DNA of 64,000 nucleotides. It comes from Rhizobacter sp. Root404. GTDB lineage: Bacteria > Pseudomonadota > Gammaproteobacteria > Burkholderiales > Burkholderiaceae_C. Shown one piece after another: positions 45,074-54,614 of the stretch. Numbering within the stretch: the first letter of the stretch is position 1; each line of letters begins with the position of its first letter. The DNA lies in NCBI RefSeq assembly GCF_001425865.1, contig NZ_LMDS01000001.1, positions 286,804 to 350,803 of the forward strand, read 5' to 3'. The translations under genes were made by a program, and so were the position numbers. The notes beneath the pieces are model-generated. The model saw nothing but the letters and a program-made list of their open reading frames with translations, searched no databases and was not told the DNA's origin.

Positions 45074-47019
45074 CGGCCGCGGAACGCGCGTCCGAACGGC
45101 GTTTCGGCGACCGGCGGCGCTCGCGTCGCCCGGCCGCGGCCGACGAGTCCTGGTTCGGCGCGTTCGCCTACGACGCGGATACCCAGGTCCGCGACGACGG
45201 GACGTCCGACCTCGCGGACGCCGCCGCGCTCGACGCGCGCGACAGCGCACACCTCGAGCCCGACCCGGCGGTCGCCGCGCGCGGCGACCGGCCGGGTTCG
45301 ACCGACTGGCGTTTCGTCTCGCGCACCGCGAGCCGCGTCGCGGAACTCGGCCAGACCGCGTTCGAGCGCCTGTACCGCGCGTTCACGGCGGCGCGCGCCG
45401 CGCTCGGGCTCGCGCTGGTGGCCGCGCTGGCCGTCGGCGGCGTGTTCGGTCTGCGGCCGACGCCCGCGGTCACCGCGATCAGCGTGGCGTATGCCGCTCT
45501 GGCGATCGGCTTGTGGCTGTTGCCGTTCCAGCGCCGCGCGCCGCCGCCGCGCGAGATGGCGCATCTGACCCGCACGCAGTGGATCGCGACGATCGGCGTC
45601 GACCTCGTGTGTTTCACGGCGCTGCACGTGCTGGCGACCAGTTCGAGTCTCAACTACGTGGCCCTGCTGGTGTTGCCGGTCCTGATGGCCGGGGTGCTGA
45701 CGCCGCGCCTGGCGGCGCTGGCGACGGCGGCCGGCGTGACGATCGCGCTGCTGGTGGCCGCGTGGCTGAACCTCGTCGGCGGCACCGAAGGCACGGTGCA
45801 GATGACGCAGGCGGGCCTCGCCGGCACCGGCTTCTTCGTGATCACGGTGCTCGCCGGCGAGTTGGCGGGGCGGCTCGCGCGCGAAGAGCTGACCGCGCGC
45901 GGCAGCCTCGAGATGGCGCGCCAGCAGGCGCAGTTGAACCGGCTCGTGATCGAGGAGATGCAGGACGGCGTGCTCGTCGTCGACCGGCGCGGCCGCGTGC
46001 GCGCCGCCAACCCGGCGGCGCGCCGGCTGCTCGCGCCGAACGGGATGAGCCGGCCGGCCCCGTTCCAGCTGCGCGGCGTGCATGCATGGGACGCGCTGGT
46101 CAAGACCGTCGAGCGCGCCTTCAGCGAGGCCACCTGGCCCGAGGCCGGCCGCGACGTGGTGCTGCAGTTCGAGAACAGCTCGGTGAATGCGATCGGCGCG
46201 CAGCGCACCTTGCGCGTGCGGGTGCGCTTCACCCGCAAGCGCGAGCCGCAGACGATCGAGGAGTTCTGCGTGATGTTCCTCGAGGACGTGCGCAACATGC
46301 AGGCCCGCAGCCGCCAGGAGAAGCTCGCCGCGATGGGCCGGGTCTCGGCCGGCATCGCGCACGAGATCCGCAATCCGCTCGCCGCGATCTCGCAGGCCAA
46401 TGCGTTGCTCGAGGAGGACGCGACCGATCCGGCTCAGCGCCGCCTGATGGCCATGGTCAGCGACAACGTCGAGCGTCTCAAGCGCATCGTCGACGACGTG
46501 ATGGAGGTTGCACCCGGGGCGGTGCCCGAGGTCGGCGTGCTCGATGCCACCGCGCAGGTCGGCGCCGTGTGCAGCGAGTGGGCGCGCGCGAACCAGGTGG
46601 CGCTCGGTGCCGACAGCATCCTGCGCGTCGACCTGCCGACCGAGCCGGTCGGCGTGCTCTTCGACGGCGAACACCTGCGCCGCGTGCTCGTCAACCTGCT
46701 CGACAACGCGCTGCGCCATGCCAGCCGCAACCCCGGTGCCATCCACCTGCGGCTCGATTCCCGGCACGAGGCGCAGGCGTTCCTCAGCGTGGCGAGCGAC
46801 GGCGCGCCGATTCCGCCCGATGTGGAGCCCTACCTGTTCGAGCCGTTTTTCTCGACACGCAGCCGCGGGACCGGGCTGGGCCTGTATATTTGCCGCGAGC
46901 TCTGCGAGCGCTACGGCGCAACCATCGATTACCGGTTGCGGGCGGACAACCTCGCACAGCGCAACGAGTTCTACGTCGACATGCAGCGCAAGGCACTGGG
47001 CCCGAGTCTGTTGAACTGA
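45070..47019 (+). CDS. pilS: Sensor histidine kinase PilS
   Basis: The 649-residue inner-membrane kinase senses the state of the pilin pool and phosphorylates PilR. About six membrane helices lie between residues 110 and 280. A PAS-like domain follows (IEEMQDGVLVVDRRGRVRAANPAARRLL), then the His phospho-acceptor helix SAGIAHEIRNPLAAISQAN, the N box NLLDNALRHAS, and G box GTGLGLYICRELCERYG. An unusual acidic/Ala-rich N-terminal extension of about 100 residues precedes the first helix. It is followed 19 bp later by pilR. Confidence 0.93.
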   Translation: MTAAERASERRFGDRRRSRRPAAADESWFGAFAYDADTQVRDDGTSDLADAAALDARDSAHLEPDPAVAARGDRPGSTDWRFVSRTASRVAELGQTAFERLYRAFTAARAALGLALVAALAVGGVFGLRPTPAVTAISVAYAALAIGLWLLPFQRRAPPPREMAHLTRTQWIATIGVDLVCFTALHVLATSSSLNYVALLVLPVLMAGVLTPRLAALATAAGVTIALLVAAWLNLVGGTEGTVQMTQAGLAGTGFFVITVLAGELAGRLAREELTARGSLEMARQQAQLNRLVIEEMQDGVLVVDRRGRVRAANPAARRLLAPNGMSRPAPFQLRGVHAWDALVKTVERAFSEATWPEAGRDVVLQFENSSVNAIGAQRTLRVRVRFTRKREPQTIEEFCVMFLEDVRNMQARSRQEKLAAMGRVSAGIAHEIRNPLAAISQANALLEEDATDPAQRRLMAMVSDNVERLKRIVDDVMEVAPGAVPEVGVLDATAQVGAVCSEWARANQVALGADSILRVDLPTEPVGVLFDGEHLRRVLVNLLDNALRHASRNPGAIHLRLDSRHEAQAFLSVASDGAPIPPDVEPYLFEPFFSTRSRGTGLGLYICRELCERYGATIDYRLRADNLAQRNEFYVDMQRKALGPSLLN

Positions 47020-47038
47020 TCAGACCCTTCACGCACCC

Positions 47039-48586
47039 ATGACAAACCCTTCGCACTTCAGCCTGCTGGTCGTCGACGACGAACCCGACCTGCGCACCCT
47101 GTACGAACTGACGCTGCTGCGCGAGGGCTACGACATCGAGACCGCCGGCACGGTGCAAGGCGCGTTGCTGCACCTGAAGGACCGAACCTACAGCGCCGTG
47201 ATCACCGACATGCGGCTGCCCGACGGCTCCGGCCTGGACGTGCTGCGCTGGATCGAAGAGGCCGGCCGGCGCGAGAAGACGATCGTGATCACCGCGTACG
47301 GCTCGGCCGAGAACGCGGTCGAGGCGTTGAAGGCGGGTGCGTACGACTACCTGACCAAGCCGGTCGACCTGAAGCAATTTCGTGCCGTCGTGGGCTCGGC
47401 GCTCGGCCGCGCAGGCAGTGCGATCGGCCCGACGATCGACCCGGCGACGCTGCCGTCCGAGACCGGTGCGCCGGCCACCGCCGTCAAGCGACCGCCCGCG
47501 GCACCGACGCCGCCCCCCGCGCCGGTCAGCCAGGCACTGAGCCGGATGGCCGGCCACTCCAGCGCGATGCAGCAGGTCCGCTCGCTGGTCGACAAGGTCG
47601 CGCGCAGCATGGCGCCGGTGCTGGTCCACGGCGAATCGGGCACCGGCAAGGAACTGGTCGCGCGCGCGATCCACGAGGTCAGCGTGCGCAGCACGCAGCC
47701 GTTCGTCGCGGTCAACTGCAGCGCGATCCCCGAGCAGCTGCTCGAGGCCGAGTTCTTCGGCTACCGCAAGGGCGCGTTCACCGGTGCGATCGACGACCGC
47801 GAGGGCTTCTTCCAGGCCGCCAACGGCGGCACGTTGTTCCTCGACGAGATCGGCGACCTGCCGCTGGCGATGCAGTCGAAGCTGCTGCGGGCGATCCAGG
47901 AACGCTCGGTGCGACCGGTCGGTGCGGTCACCGAAGTGCCGGTCAACGTCCGTCTGCTCAGCGCCACCCACAAGGACCTGGCGGCCGAAGTGCACGCCGG
48001 GCAGTTCCGCCAGGATCTCTATTACCGCCTCAACGTCATCCAGATCCGCGTGCCGCCGCTGCGCGAGCGTCTCGAGGACCTGGTCTCGATCAGCGAGCGC
48101 GTGCTCGAGCGCATCGCCAGCGATGCCGGCGTCTCGCCGGCGCCGCGGCTGACCCGCGACGCGCTGGTGCACCTCGAGCGCTATCCCTTCCCGGGCAACG
48201 TGCGCGAACTCGAAAACCTGCTGCACCGTGCGGTCGCGCTGTCGGGTGGCGAGACGATCGACGTCTACGACCTCGGCCTGCCCGAATCGGTGTTCACCGA
48301 CAGCGCCGCGCAGGAACTCGATCTGATCACCGAGAACACGCGCGGCGACGTGCTGCAGGCGATCCGCGAATCGCTGCCCCCGGTTCCGGTGGAAGTGCCG
48401 CTGCCGGACGATCTGGAATTGCACCTCGACCAGGTCGAGCGCGACATCCTCGTGCGCGCGCTCGAGCGTCACCGGTTCAACCGCACCGCGGCGGGCGCGA
48501 GCCTCGGGCTCTCGCTGCGCCAGATGCGCTATCGGATGGCGCGGCTGGGCGTCAACGTCGGCGGCGACAGCCCCGATCGCGAGTGA
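47039..48586 (+). CDS. pilR: Sigma-54-dependent response regulator PilR
   Basis: The 515-residue NtrC-type regulator has an N-terminal receiver with VVDDEPD and the phospho-acceptor Asp57 in ITDMRLPDG, a Pro-rich linker, and an AAA+ domain with Walker A GESGTGKE and the sigma-54 contact GAFTGA (YRKGAFTGAIDDREGFFQAANGGTLFLDE). A C-terminal Fis-type helix-turn-helix is also present (NRTAAGASLGLSLRQMRYRMARLGV). PilR activates pilA from sigma-54 promoters; pilA itself is not in the window. The sigma-54 site at 23463 could be served by this or another activator. Confidence 0.95.
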   Translation: MTNPSHFSLLVVDDEPDLRTLYELTLLREGYDIETAGTVQGALLHLKDRTYSAVITDMRLPDGSGLDVLRWIEEAGRREKTIVITAYGSAENAVEALKAGAYDYLTKPVDLKQFRAVVGSALGRAGSAIGPTIDPATLPSETGAPATAVKRPPAAPTPPPAPVSQALSRMAGHSSAMQQVRSLVDKVARSMAPVLVHGESGTGKELVARAIHEVSVRSTQPFVAVNCSAIPEQLLEAEFFGYRKGAFTGAIDDREGFFQAANGGTLFLDEIGDLPLAMQSKLLRAIQERSVRPVGAVTEVPVNVRLLSATHKDLAAEVHAGQFRQDLYYRLNVIQIRVPPLRERLEDLVSISERVLERIASDAGVSPAPRLTRDALVHLERYPFPGNVRELENLLHRAVALSGGETIDVYDLGLPESVFTDSAAQELDLITENTRGDVLQAIRESLPPVPVEVPLPDDLELHLDQVERDILVRALERHRFNRTAAGASLGLSLRQMRYRMARLGVNVGGDSPDRE

Positions 48587-49176
48587 ACCGGCGCGGCGGC
48601 GAAGCAGACGACGCCTTTTCGCCGGACGGCTGGCTGGCGATGGCGCGCCATTGCCCGTCGCCGAATTTCGGGCCGCGGCCCGACGGCCTGCCGATCGACC
48701 TGGTCGTGGTCCACTCGATCAGCCTGCCGCCTGGCGAGTACGGCGGCGACGCGATCGAGCGCCTGTTCACGAACCGGCTCGACTGGGACGCGCATCCGTA
48801 CTACGGCGCGATCCGCGGTCTCGAAGTCTCGGCGCACTTTCTCGTTCGCCGCGACGGCGAGCTGCTGCAATTCGTCTCGTGCGACGCGCGGGCCTGGCAC
48901 GCCGGCGCGTCGTCGTGGCGCGGACGCGCGGATTGCAATGCGTTCTCGATCGGCATCGAACTCGAGGGCCTGGAGGGCGAGCGCTTCGAGCCGGCGCAAT
49001 ACGACGCGCTGGCGCAGTTGCTCGCTGCGCTGCAGGTGCGCTACCCGATCGCTGCGATCGTCGGTCATGAACACATCGCTCCCGGACGCAAGAACGACCC
49101 GGGCGCGGGCTTCGACTGGGCCTGGTTGCGTGCGCAGCACGCGCTTCGAGATCGGGACTTTCCCGAGACCTCCTGA
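48583..49176 (+). CDS. ampD: 1,6-anhydro-N-acetylmuramyl-L-alanine amidase AmpD
   Basis: AmpD cleaves anhydro-muropeptides in the cytosol during cell-wall recycling. The 197-residue amidase_2 domain has zinc ligands His44 (VVVHSIS), His162 and Asp172 (VGHEHIAPGRKNDPG), and catalytic Glu126-128 in GIELEG. It starts with GTG overlapping the pilR stop (GTGA). No signal peptide is present. No ampC or ampR is nearby. Confidence 0.95.
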   Translation: MNRRGGEADDAFSPDGWLAMARHCPSPNFGPRPDGLPIDLVVVHSISLPPGEYGGDAIERLFTNRLDWDAHPYYGAIRGLEVSAHFLVRRDGELLQFVSCDARAWHAGASSWRGRADCNAFSIGIELEGLEGERFEPAQYDALAQLLAALQVRYPIAAIVGHEHIAPGRKNDPGAGFDWAWLRAQHALRDRDFPETS

Positions 49177-49343
49177 CGACGCCCGCGGCGCGTCTCGCGC
49201 AAGGCACGCGGGCATGCACGATGCAACCCCATTTGGCGCGCTGTGCAAGGCGTGGCGCGGGTGCGCTCCGCCAGGCCCAGCAGCGGCGCGGGCTGGCGGC
49301 CCGCGGGCCGTGCGGCGCCATTTCGGGCGGTGTTCGTCCGTGC

Positions 49344-49371
49344 TTGCGCACACTATAGGTAGTGGTAAAGT
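49344..49371 (+). promoter_or_regulatory. Possible promoter of nrdA overlapped by an NrdR box
   Basis: TTGCGC (49344-49349) and TAAAGT (49366-49371) are 16 bp apart and match four of six bases each to the sigma-70 boxes. The first NrdR box fills the whole spacer between them. The upstream stretch 49177-49343 is GC-rich and shows no gene. Confidence 0.4.
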
Positions 49372-49396
49372 CGGTCCCGCACCCTAGATATGGGGT
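49350..49396. promoter_or_regulatory. Tandem NrdR boxes upstream of nrdA
   Basis: Two 16-bp palindromic boxes start 31 bp apart, three helical turns: ACACTATAGGTAGTGG at 49350-49365 and ACCCTAGATATGGGGT at 49381-49396. They resemble the NrdR consensus (ACACTATATxTAGTGT-like) and have the canonical pair spacing. NrdR represses ribonucleotide reductase operons when ATP/dATP rise. The boxes lie about 170-215 bp before the nrdA start. Confidence 0.75.
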
Positions 49397-49564
49397 CTGA
49401 ACACGAGACATCGACGCGCTCGCGTTCCGGCTCACTGCAACGCTCGCGAGCCTGATCCGTCGCACTTGCGGCGACCCGCCAACACACCTTTGACGCACTT
49501 TCCGCACAGCCGGCCCGAACCGCCGGTTGAAGCGCTTTCCCAGAACATTCGACCGAGGAATTCA

Positions 49565-52501
49565 ATGCAACCGTCCGCCGCCACCCCCACCGTTCCTGCT
49601 GCCGTCGCCGCGAGGCCGATGGCCACTTCCGGCGCCGCCACGCCGTCGGTCTACCAGGGCTACCAGATCATCCGCCGCAACGGTGCGGTCGTCGCGTTCG
49701 AGCCGAACAAGATCGCGGTCGCGCTGATGAAGGCCTTCCTGGCGGTGCACGGCACGCAGGGTGCGGCCTCGGCCAGCGTGCGCGAGACGGTCGATGGCCT
49801 GACCGAGTCGGTCGTGCGCGCGCTGCTGCGCTCGCGCCCGGGCGGCGGCACCTTCCACATCGAAGACGTGCAGGACCACGTCGAGCTCGGCCTGATGCGC
49901 GGCGGTCACCATGAAGTGGCGCGTGCCTACGTGCTGTACCGCGAGCGCCGCACCCAGGAGCGTGCGAAGCAGGGCCACCCGGCGCCGGTCGCCGAGCCGG
50001 CGCTGACCGTGATCGACCGCGGCCAGCGCGTGCCGCTCGACTTCGCCCGCCTGCAGACCATCATCGACTCGGCCTGCGCGGGCCTGGGCAGCGAGGTCAA
50101 GCCCGAGCCGATCATGGCCGAGACCCGCCGCAACCTGTACGACGGCGTGCCGATCGACGAAGTGCACAAGGCCTCGATCCTGGCCGCGCGCACGCTGATC
50201 GAGAAGGACCCGGGCTACACGCGCGCCACCGCGCGGCTGCTGCTGCACACGATCCGCCGCGAGATCCTCGGCGAGGAGACGCTGCACTCCGACATGGCCA
50301 CGCGCTACGCCGAGTACTTCCCGGGCTTCATCAAGAAGGGCGTGCAGGCCGAACTGCTCGACGACAAGCTGCTGCAGTTCGACCTGCCGCGCCTGGGCGC
50401 CGCGATGAAGGCCGACCGTGACCTGCAGTTCGACTACCTCGGCCTGCAGACCCTGTACGACCGCTACTTCCTGCACATCGACGAGCAGCGCATCGAACTG
50501 CCGCAGGCGTTCTACATGCGCGTCGCGATGGGCCTGGCGCTGAACGAGATCGACCGTGAAGCGCGCGCGATCGAGTTCTACGAGGTGCTCTCCAGTTTCG
50601 ACTTCATGAGCAGCACGCCGACCCTGTTCAACGCCGGCACCCGCCGCTCGCAGCTGTCGAGCTGCTACCTGACGACCGTGGCCGACGACCTGGACGGCAT
50701 TTACGAGGCGCTGAAAGAGAACGCGCTGCTGAGCAAGTTCGCCGGCGGCCTCGGCAACGACTGGACCAACGTGCGTGCGCTCGGCTCGCACATCAAAGGC
50801 ACCAACGGCAAGAGCCAGGGCGTGGTGCCGTTCCTGAAGGTCGTCAACGACACCGCGGTCGCGGTCAACCAGGGTGGCAAGCGCAAGGGCGCGGTCTGCG
50901 CCTACCTGGAAAGCTGGCACCTCGACCTGGAAGAGTTCCTCGAGCTGCGCAAGAACACCGGCGACGACCGCCGCCGCACGCACGACATGAACACCGCGAA
51001 CTGGATTCCCGACCTGTTCATGAAGCGCGTGATGGACGGTGGCGACTGGACGCTGTTCTCGCCCAGCACCTGCCCCGACCTGCACGACAAGTTCGGCAAG
51101 GCCTTCGAAGCGGCCTACACCGCCTACGAGGACAAGGCCGCACGCGGCGAGATCAAGCTGTTCAAGAAGGTGCCGGCACGTGACCTCTGGCGCCGCATGC
51201 TCTCGATGCTGTTCGAGACCGGCCACCCCTGGATCACCTTCAAGGACGCCTGCAACGTGCGCTCGCCGCAGCAGCATGTCGGCGTCGTGCACTCGAGCAA
51301 CCTGTGCACCGAGATCACGCTGAACACCAGCGAGACCGAGATCGCGGTCTGCAACCTCGGCTCGGTGAACCTCGTGCACCACATCGCCGTCGACGCGAAC
51401 GGCGTCAAGGGCATCGACCACGCCAAGTTGAAGAAGACCGTGTCGACCGCGATGCGCATGCTCGACAACGTGATCGACATCAACTACTACGCCGTCAAGA
51501 AGGCGCGCGACTCGAACCTGAAGCACCGCCCGGTCGGCCTGGGCATCATGGGCTTCCAGGACGCGCTTTACGAACTCGGGGTGCCGTATGCCTCCGACGC
51601 GGCGGTCGCGTTTGCCGACCAGTCGATGGAAGCCGTCTGCTACCAGGCCTACTGGGCCTCGACCGAACTGGCCGCCGAGCGCGGGCGCTACTCGAGCTAC
51701 CGCGGCTCGCTGTGGGACCGCGGCATCCTGCCGATCGACTCGCTCGACCTGCTCGCCGAGCAGCGCGGCGGGTACGTCGAGGTCGACCGCAGCGTCACGC
51801 TGGACTGGGACGCGCTGCGCACCCGCATCCGCGAGCACGGCATGCGCAACTCGAACTGCACGGCGATCGCCCCGACCGCGACGATCTCGAACATCGTCGG
51901 CGTCAGCGCCTCGATCGAGCCGTCGTTCGGCAACCTGTCGGTCAAGTCGAACCTGTCGGGCGAATTCACCATCGTCAACGAGTACCTGGTGCGCGACCTG
52001 AAGAAGCTCGGCCTGTGGGACGACGTGATGGTCATGGACCTCAAGCACTTCGACGGTTCGCTGCGCCGCATCGACCGCGTGCCCGAGGACCTGAAGTCGC
52101 TGTACGCGACCGCGTTCGAGATCGAGACGCAGTGGCTGGTCGAGGCCGCGGCGCGGCGCCAGAAGTGGATCGACCAGGCGCAGTCGCTCAACATCTACAT
52201 GGCCGGCGCGTCGGGCAAGAAGCTCGACGAGACCTACAAGCTCGCCTGGCTGCGCGGCCTGAAGACGACCTACTACCTGCGCACCGTCGGCGCGACGCAT
52301 GCCGAGAAGTCGACGGTGAAGGCGGGCCATCTGAACGCGGTGTCCAGCGATGGCGGCGTGTCGAAGTCGGCGGCGCAAAACGCGGCCGCTGCGACGGCTG
52401 CGCAGGCGGTCGATGCATCGATGAGCCTGAACCATGTCGACCCCGCGACCGACATGAAGTTCTGCGCCATCGACAACCCCGACTGCGAAGCGTGCCAGTG
52501 A
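49565..52501 (+). CDS. nrdA: Class Ia ribonucleoside-diphosphate reductase, alpha subunit
   Basis: The 978-residue catalytic subunit reduces NDPs to dNDPs. The ATP-cone (about 30-140: [26 protein letters not shown]) senses ATP/dATP. The active-site block includes [28 protein letters not shown] and [10 protein letters not shown]. The C-terminal Cys pair CEACQ shuttles electrons from thioredoxin or glutaredoxin. It is longer than the E. coli enzyme, mainly at the N terminus and after the ATP-cone. The ATG follows GAGGA by seven bases. NrdR boxes lie upstream and nrdB follows 178 bp after the stop. Confidence 0.97.
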   Translation: MQPSAATPTVPAAVAARPMATSGAATPSVYQGYQIIRRNGAVVAFEPNKIAVALMKAFLAVHGTQGAASASVRETVDGLTESVVRALLRSRPGGGTFHIEDVQDHVELGLMRGGHHEVARAYVLYRERRTQERAKQGHPAPVAEPALTVIDRGQRVPLDFARLQTIIDSACAGLGSEVKPEPIMAETRRNLYDGVPIDEVHKASILAARTLIEKDPGYTRATARLLLHTIRREILGEETLHSDMATRYAEYFPGFIKKGVQAELLDDKLLQFDLPRLGAAMKADRDLQFDYLGLQTLYDRYFLHIDEQRIELPQAFYMRVAMGLALNEIDREARAIEFYEVLSSFDFMSSTPTLFNAGTRRSQLSSCYLTTVADDLDGIYEALKENALLSKFAGGLGNDWTNVRALGSHIKGTNGKSQGVVPFLKVVNDTAVAVNQGGKRKGAVCAYLESWHLDLEEFLELRKNTGDDRRRTHDMNTANWIPDLFMKRVMDGGDWTLFSPSTCPDLHDKFGKAFEAAYTAYEDKAARGEIKLFKKVPARDLWRRMLSMLFETGHPWITFKDACNVRSPQQHVGVVHSSNLCTEITLNTSETEIAVCNLGSVNLVHHIAVDANGVKGIDHAKLKKTVSTAMRMLDNVIDINYYAVKKARDSNLKHRPVGLGIMGFQDALYELGVPYASDAAVAFADQSMEAVCYQAYWASTELAAERGRYSSYRGSLWDRGILPIDSLDLLAEQRGGYVEVDRSVTLDWDALRTRIREHGMRNSNCTAIAPTATISNIVGVSASIEPSFGNLSVKSNLSGEFTIVNEYLVRDLKKLGLWDDVMVMDLKHFDGSLRRIDRVPEDLKSLYATAFEIETQWLVEAAARRQKWIDQAQSLNIYMAGASGKKLDETYKLAWLRGLKTTYYLRTVGATHAEKSTVKAGHLNAVSSDGGVSKSAAQNAAAATAAQAVDASMSLNHVDPATDMKFCAIDNPDCEACQ

Positions 52502-52540
52502 GTCGCTGACGCATCGCAACGCATCACGCGATGAAGAACA

Positions 52541-52571
52541 CATCGATGTCACGCAGTGCGTGACATCGATG
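52541..52571. repeat. 31-bp perfect palindrome between nrdA and nrdB
   Basis: CATCGATGTCACGCA, one central G, and its exact reverse complement form a 15-bp perfect inverted repeat in the 178-bp nrdA-nrdB gap. No T run follows, so it is not an ordinary terminator. It could be a protein-binding site or an RNA hairpin that tunes nrdB relative to nrdA. Confidence 0.8.
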
Positions 52572-52626
52572 ACGAAGAGTCGATGCGATACCGCAACAAG
52601 CAACGCGCGCGAATGTCAAGAAGTGC

Positions 52627-52655
52627 TTGGGGTTATCGCGCAACACTCTCATAAT
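52627..52655 (+). promoter_or_regulatory. Possible sigma-70 promoter for nrdB
   Basis: TTGGGG (52627-52632) and CATAAT (52650-52655) are 17 bp apart, 25 bases before the nrdB start. The -10 box matches five of six bases; the -35 box only the TTG. This would let nrdB be transcribed separately from nrdA. Confidence 0.45.
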
Positions 52656-52679
52656 TGGAACGCACAGGAAAATTTCACC

Positions 52680-53858
52680 ATGCTGGTTTGGGAAGAAGAA
52701 GTTAAGCCCTCGACAGTTCACGCCGCGACGCTGGCGCAGACTTCAATGTCTTCGGCGCCTGTCGCTCAAGTGTCTCCAGCAGTTGCCTCCGCCGCGCCGC
52801 TCACTCCGGCCACGGCGAAGGCCGAACCGGCCGCTGAAATGCGCCGCGTCAGGGCCGCCGACAAGCGCATCATCAACGGCCAGACCGATGTCAATCAGCT
52901 GGTCCCGTTCAAGTACAAGTGGGCGTGGGAGAAGTACCTCGCGACCTGCGCGAACCACTGGATGCCGCAAGAGGTCAACATGTCGCGCGACATCGCGACC
53001 TGGAAGGATCCGAACGGCCTGACCGACGACGAGCGTCGCATCGTCAAGCGCAACCTCGGCTTCTTCGTGACCGCCGATTCGCTCGCCGCGAACAACATCG
53101 TGCTCGGCACGTACCGCCACATCACCGCACCCGAATGCCGGCAGTTCCTGCTGCGCCAGGCGTTCGAAGAGGCGATCCACACCCACGCCTATCAGTACAT
53201 CGTCGAGTCGCTCGGTCTCGACGAGAGCGAGATCTTCAACGCCTACAACGAAGTCCAGTCGATCCGCGACAAGGACGAGTTCCTGATCCCGTTCATCTCG
53301 GCGATCATGGATCCGCACTTCCACACCGGCACGGTCGAGAACGACCGCACGCTGCTGAAGTCGCTGATCGTGTTCGCGTGCCTGATGGAAGGGCTGTTCT
53401 TCTACGTCGGCTTCACGCAGATCCTCGCGCTCGGCCGCCAGAACAAGATGACCGGTGCGGCCGAGCAGTACCAGTACATCCTGCGCGACGAGTCGATGCA
53501 CTGCAATTTCGGCATCGACCTGATCAACCAGATCAAGCTCGAGAACCCGCAGCTCTGGACGGCCGATTTCAAGGCCGAGATCGTCGCGCTGTTCCACAAG
53601 GCCGTCGAGCTCGAGTACCGCTATGCCGAGGACACCATGCCGCGCGGCGTGCTCGGCATGAACGCGTCGATGTTCAAGGGCTACCTGCGCTACATCGCCA
53701 ACCGGCGTGCCACGCAGATCGGCCTCGAGGAATTGTTCCCGAACGAGGAAAACCCGTTCCCCTGGATGAGCGAAATGATCGACCTCAAGAAGGAGCGCAA
53801 CTTCTTCGAGACTCGTGTGATCGAGTATCAGAGTGGTGGTGCGCTTTCCTGGGATTGA
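52680..53858 (+). CDS. nrdB: Class Ia ribonucleoside-diphosphate reductase, beta subunit
   Basis: The 392-residue radical-carrying subunit has diiron ligands and the radical tyrosine recognised in [16 protein letters not shown] (Glu, His, Tyr in E-x2-H-x3-Y spacing) and in [13 protein letters not shown]. The N-terminal 50 residues are Ala/Pro-rich and precede [41 protein letters not shown], the usual start of the fold. The ATG follows AGGA; a longer start at 52560 lies inside the palindrome and is rejected. It forms the R1-R2 complex with NrdA. Confidence 0.96.
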   Translation: MLVWEEEVKPSTVHAATLAQTSMSSAPVAQVSPAVASAAPLTPATAKAEPAAEMRRVRAADKRIINGQTDVNQLVPFKYKWAWEKYLATCANHWMPQEVNMSRDIATWKDPNGLTDDERRIVKRNLGFFVTADSLAANNIVLGTYRHITAPECRQFLLRQAFEEAIHTHAYQYIVESLGLDESEIFNAYNEVQSIRDKDEFLIPFISAIMDPHFHTGTVENDRTLLKSLIVFACLMEGLFFYVGFTQILALGRQNKMTGAAEQYQYILRDESMHCNFGIDLINQIKLENPQLWTADFKAEIVALFHKAVELEYRYAEDTMPRGVLGMNASMFKGYLRYIANRRATQIGLEELFPNEENPFPWMSEMIDLKKERNFFETRVIEYQSGGALSWD

Positions 53859-54048
53859 TGCGGCCTTCGCGCAGCGTGCTGTGTGCGCGGGCCATGAAGT
53901 CTTTCGTGCCGGGACGGGCGAAAGCAGCAGAGTGATCAAGATTTGCGATGCGTGATGCGCCGACAAAGAAGCGGTGCACGCGGGTCGCCACTGGATTCAC
54001 CGTACTGGGGCGCCCCTCCTGGGCAGACTCCGGGCGATGAATAGCTGT

Positions 54049-54086
54049 TGCACAGCGGCGTACGCCGATGTGCAGCGGTTCTTTTT
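54049..54086 (+). terminator. Near-perfect 26-bp palindrome followed by a T run
   Basis: TGCACA-GCG-GCGTACGC-CGA-TGTGCA is palindromic except for one G/A pair, and TTCTTTTT follows six bases on. It lies 190 bp after nrdB and 25-60 bp before the H1-like gene. It may end nrdB transcripts or form a leader hairpin of the H1-like mRNA. The rest of the 252-bp gap shows no gene. Confidence 0.5.
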
Positions 54087-54110
54087 GCAACTTGATCAAG
54101 GAGAAACGAA

Positions 54111-54536
54111 ATGGCAACTGCGAAGAAAGCTCCGGCAAAGAAAGCCGCTGCAAAGAAGGCGGCTCCGGCCAAGAAGGCGGCTGTGAAGAAGGCGCCGGCC
54201 AAGAAGGCGGCCGCCAAGAAGGCCCCGGCCAAGAAGGCTCCGGCCAAGAAGGTCGCCGCCAAGAAGGCGCCGGCGAAGAAGGCCGCCGCGAAGAAGGCGC
54301 CTGCGAAGAAGGCTGCTGCGAAGAAGGCACCGGCGAAGAAGGCCGCTGCGAAGAAGGCGCCTGCGAAGAAGGCTGCTGCGAAGAAGGCCCCCGCGAAGAA
54401 GGCCGCTGCGAAAAAGGCGGCCAAGAAGCCTGCTGCGAAGAAGGCCGCTGCCGCTGCCCCTGCGCCGGCTGCCCCTGCCAAGACCGCCCTGAGCCCTCAG
54501 GCCGCCTGGCCGTTCCCGACGGGCAGCAAGCCCTGA
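54111..54536 (+). CDS. Histone H1-like nucleoid protein (AKKAPAKK repeat protein)
   Basis: The 141-residue basic protein has the first 115 residues composed almost wholly of Ala, Lys and Pro as [13 protein letters not shown] repeats, like the C-terminal domain of eukaryotic histone H1, and a short tail [30 protein letters not shown]. Such HctB/Bordetella-BpH1-like proteins bind DNA without sequence preference and affect nucleoid compaction and expression. AAGGAG lies seven bases before the ATG, suggesting strong translation. A classical terminator follows. Confidence 0.92.
   Translation: MATAKKAPAKKAAAKKAAPAKKAAVKKAPAKKAAAKKAPAKKAPAKKVAAKKAPAKKAAAKKAPAKKAAAKKAPAKKAAAKKAPAKKAAAKKAPAKKAAAKKAAKKPAAKKAAAAAPAPAAPAKTALSPQAAWPFPTGSKP
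54141..54420 (+). repeat. Tandem 30-bp-type coding repeats in the H1-like gene
   Basis: Units of about 30 bp coding for [10 protein letters not shown] are repeated about nine times, the later copies (54280-54400) nearly identical in DNA. In-frame slippage would change protein length. Confidence 0.8.
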
Positions 54537-54555
54537 TCGCGATCGCGTGAGCACA

Positions 54556-54585
54556 CAGCCCGGCTTTTGCCGGGCTGTTTTATTT
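54556..54585 (+). terminator. Rho-independent terminator of the H1-like gene
   Basis: A 9-bp stem CAGCCCGGC / GCCGGGCTG with a TTTT loop is followed by TTTTATTT. It is placed 20 bases after the stop codon. Confidence 0.92.
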
Positions 54586-54614
54586 GGGCGCGCGACTCTC
54601 GCGCGCCGGTTCGA

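Noticed and set aside
49562..52603. A 1013-codon open frame on the minus strand
   Set aside because: It is the mirror of nrdA, arises from high GC and codon bias, and reads as low-complexity Arg/Val/Asp sequence with no domain.
54141..54420. Regular 30-bp repeats as a CRISPR array
   Set aside because: The repeats are contiguous, lack spacers, and code for AKKAPAKK units of an H1-like protein.
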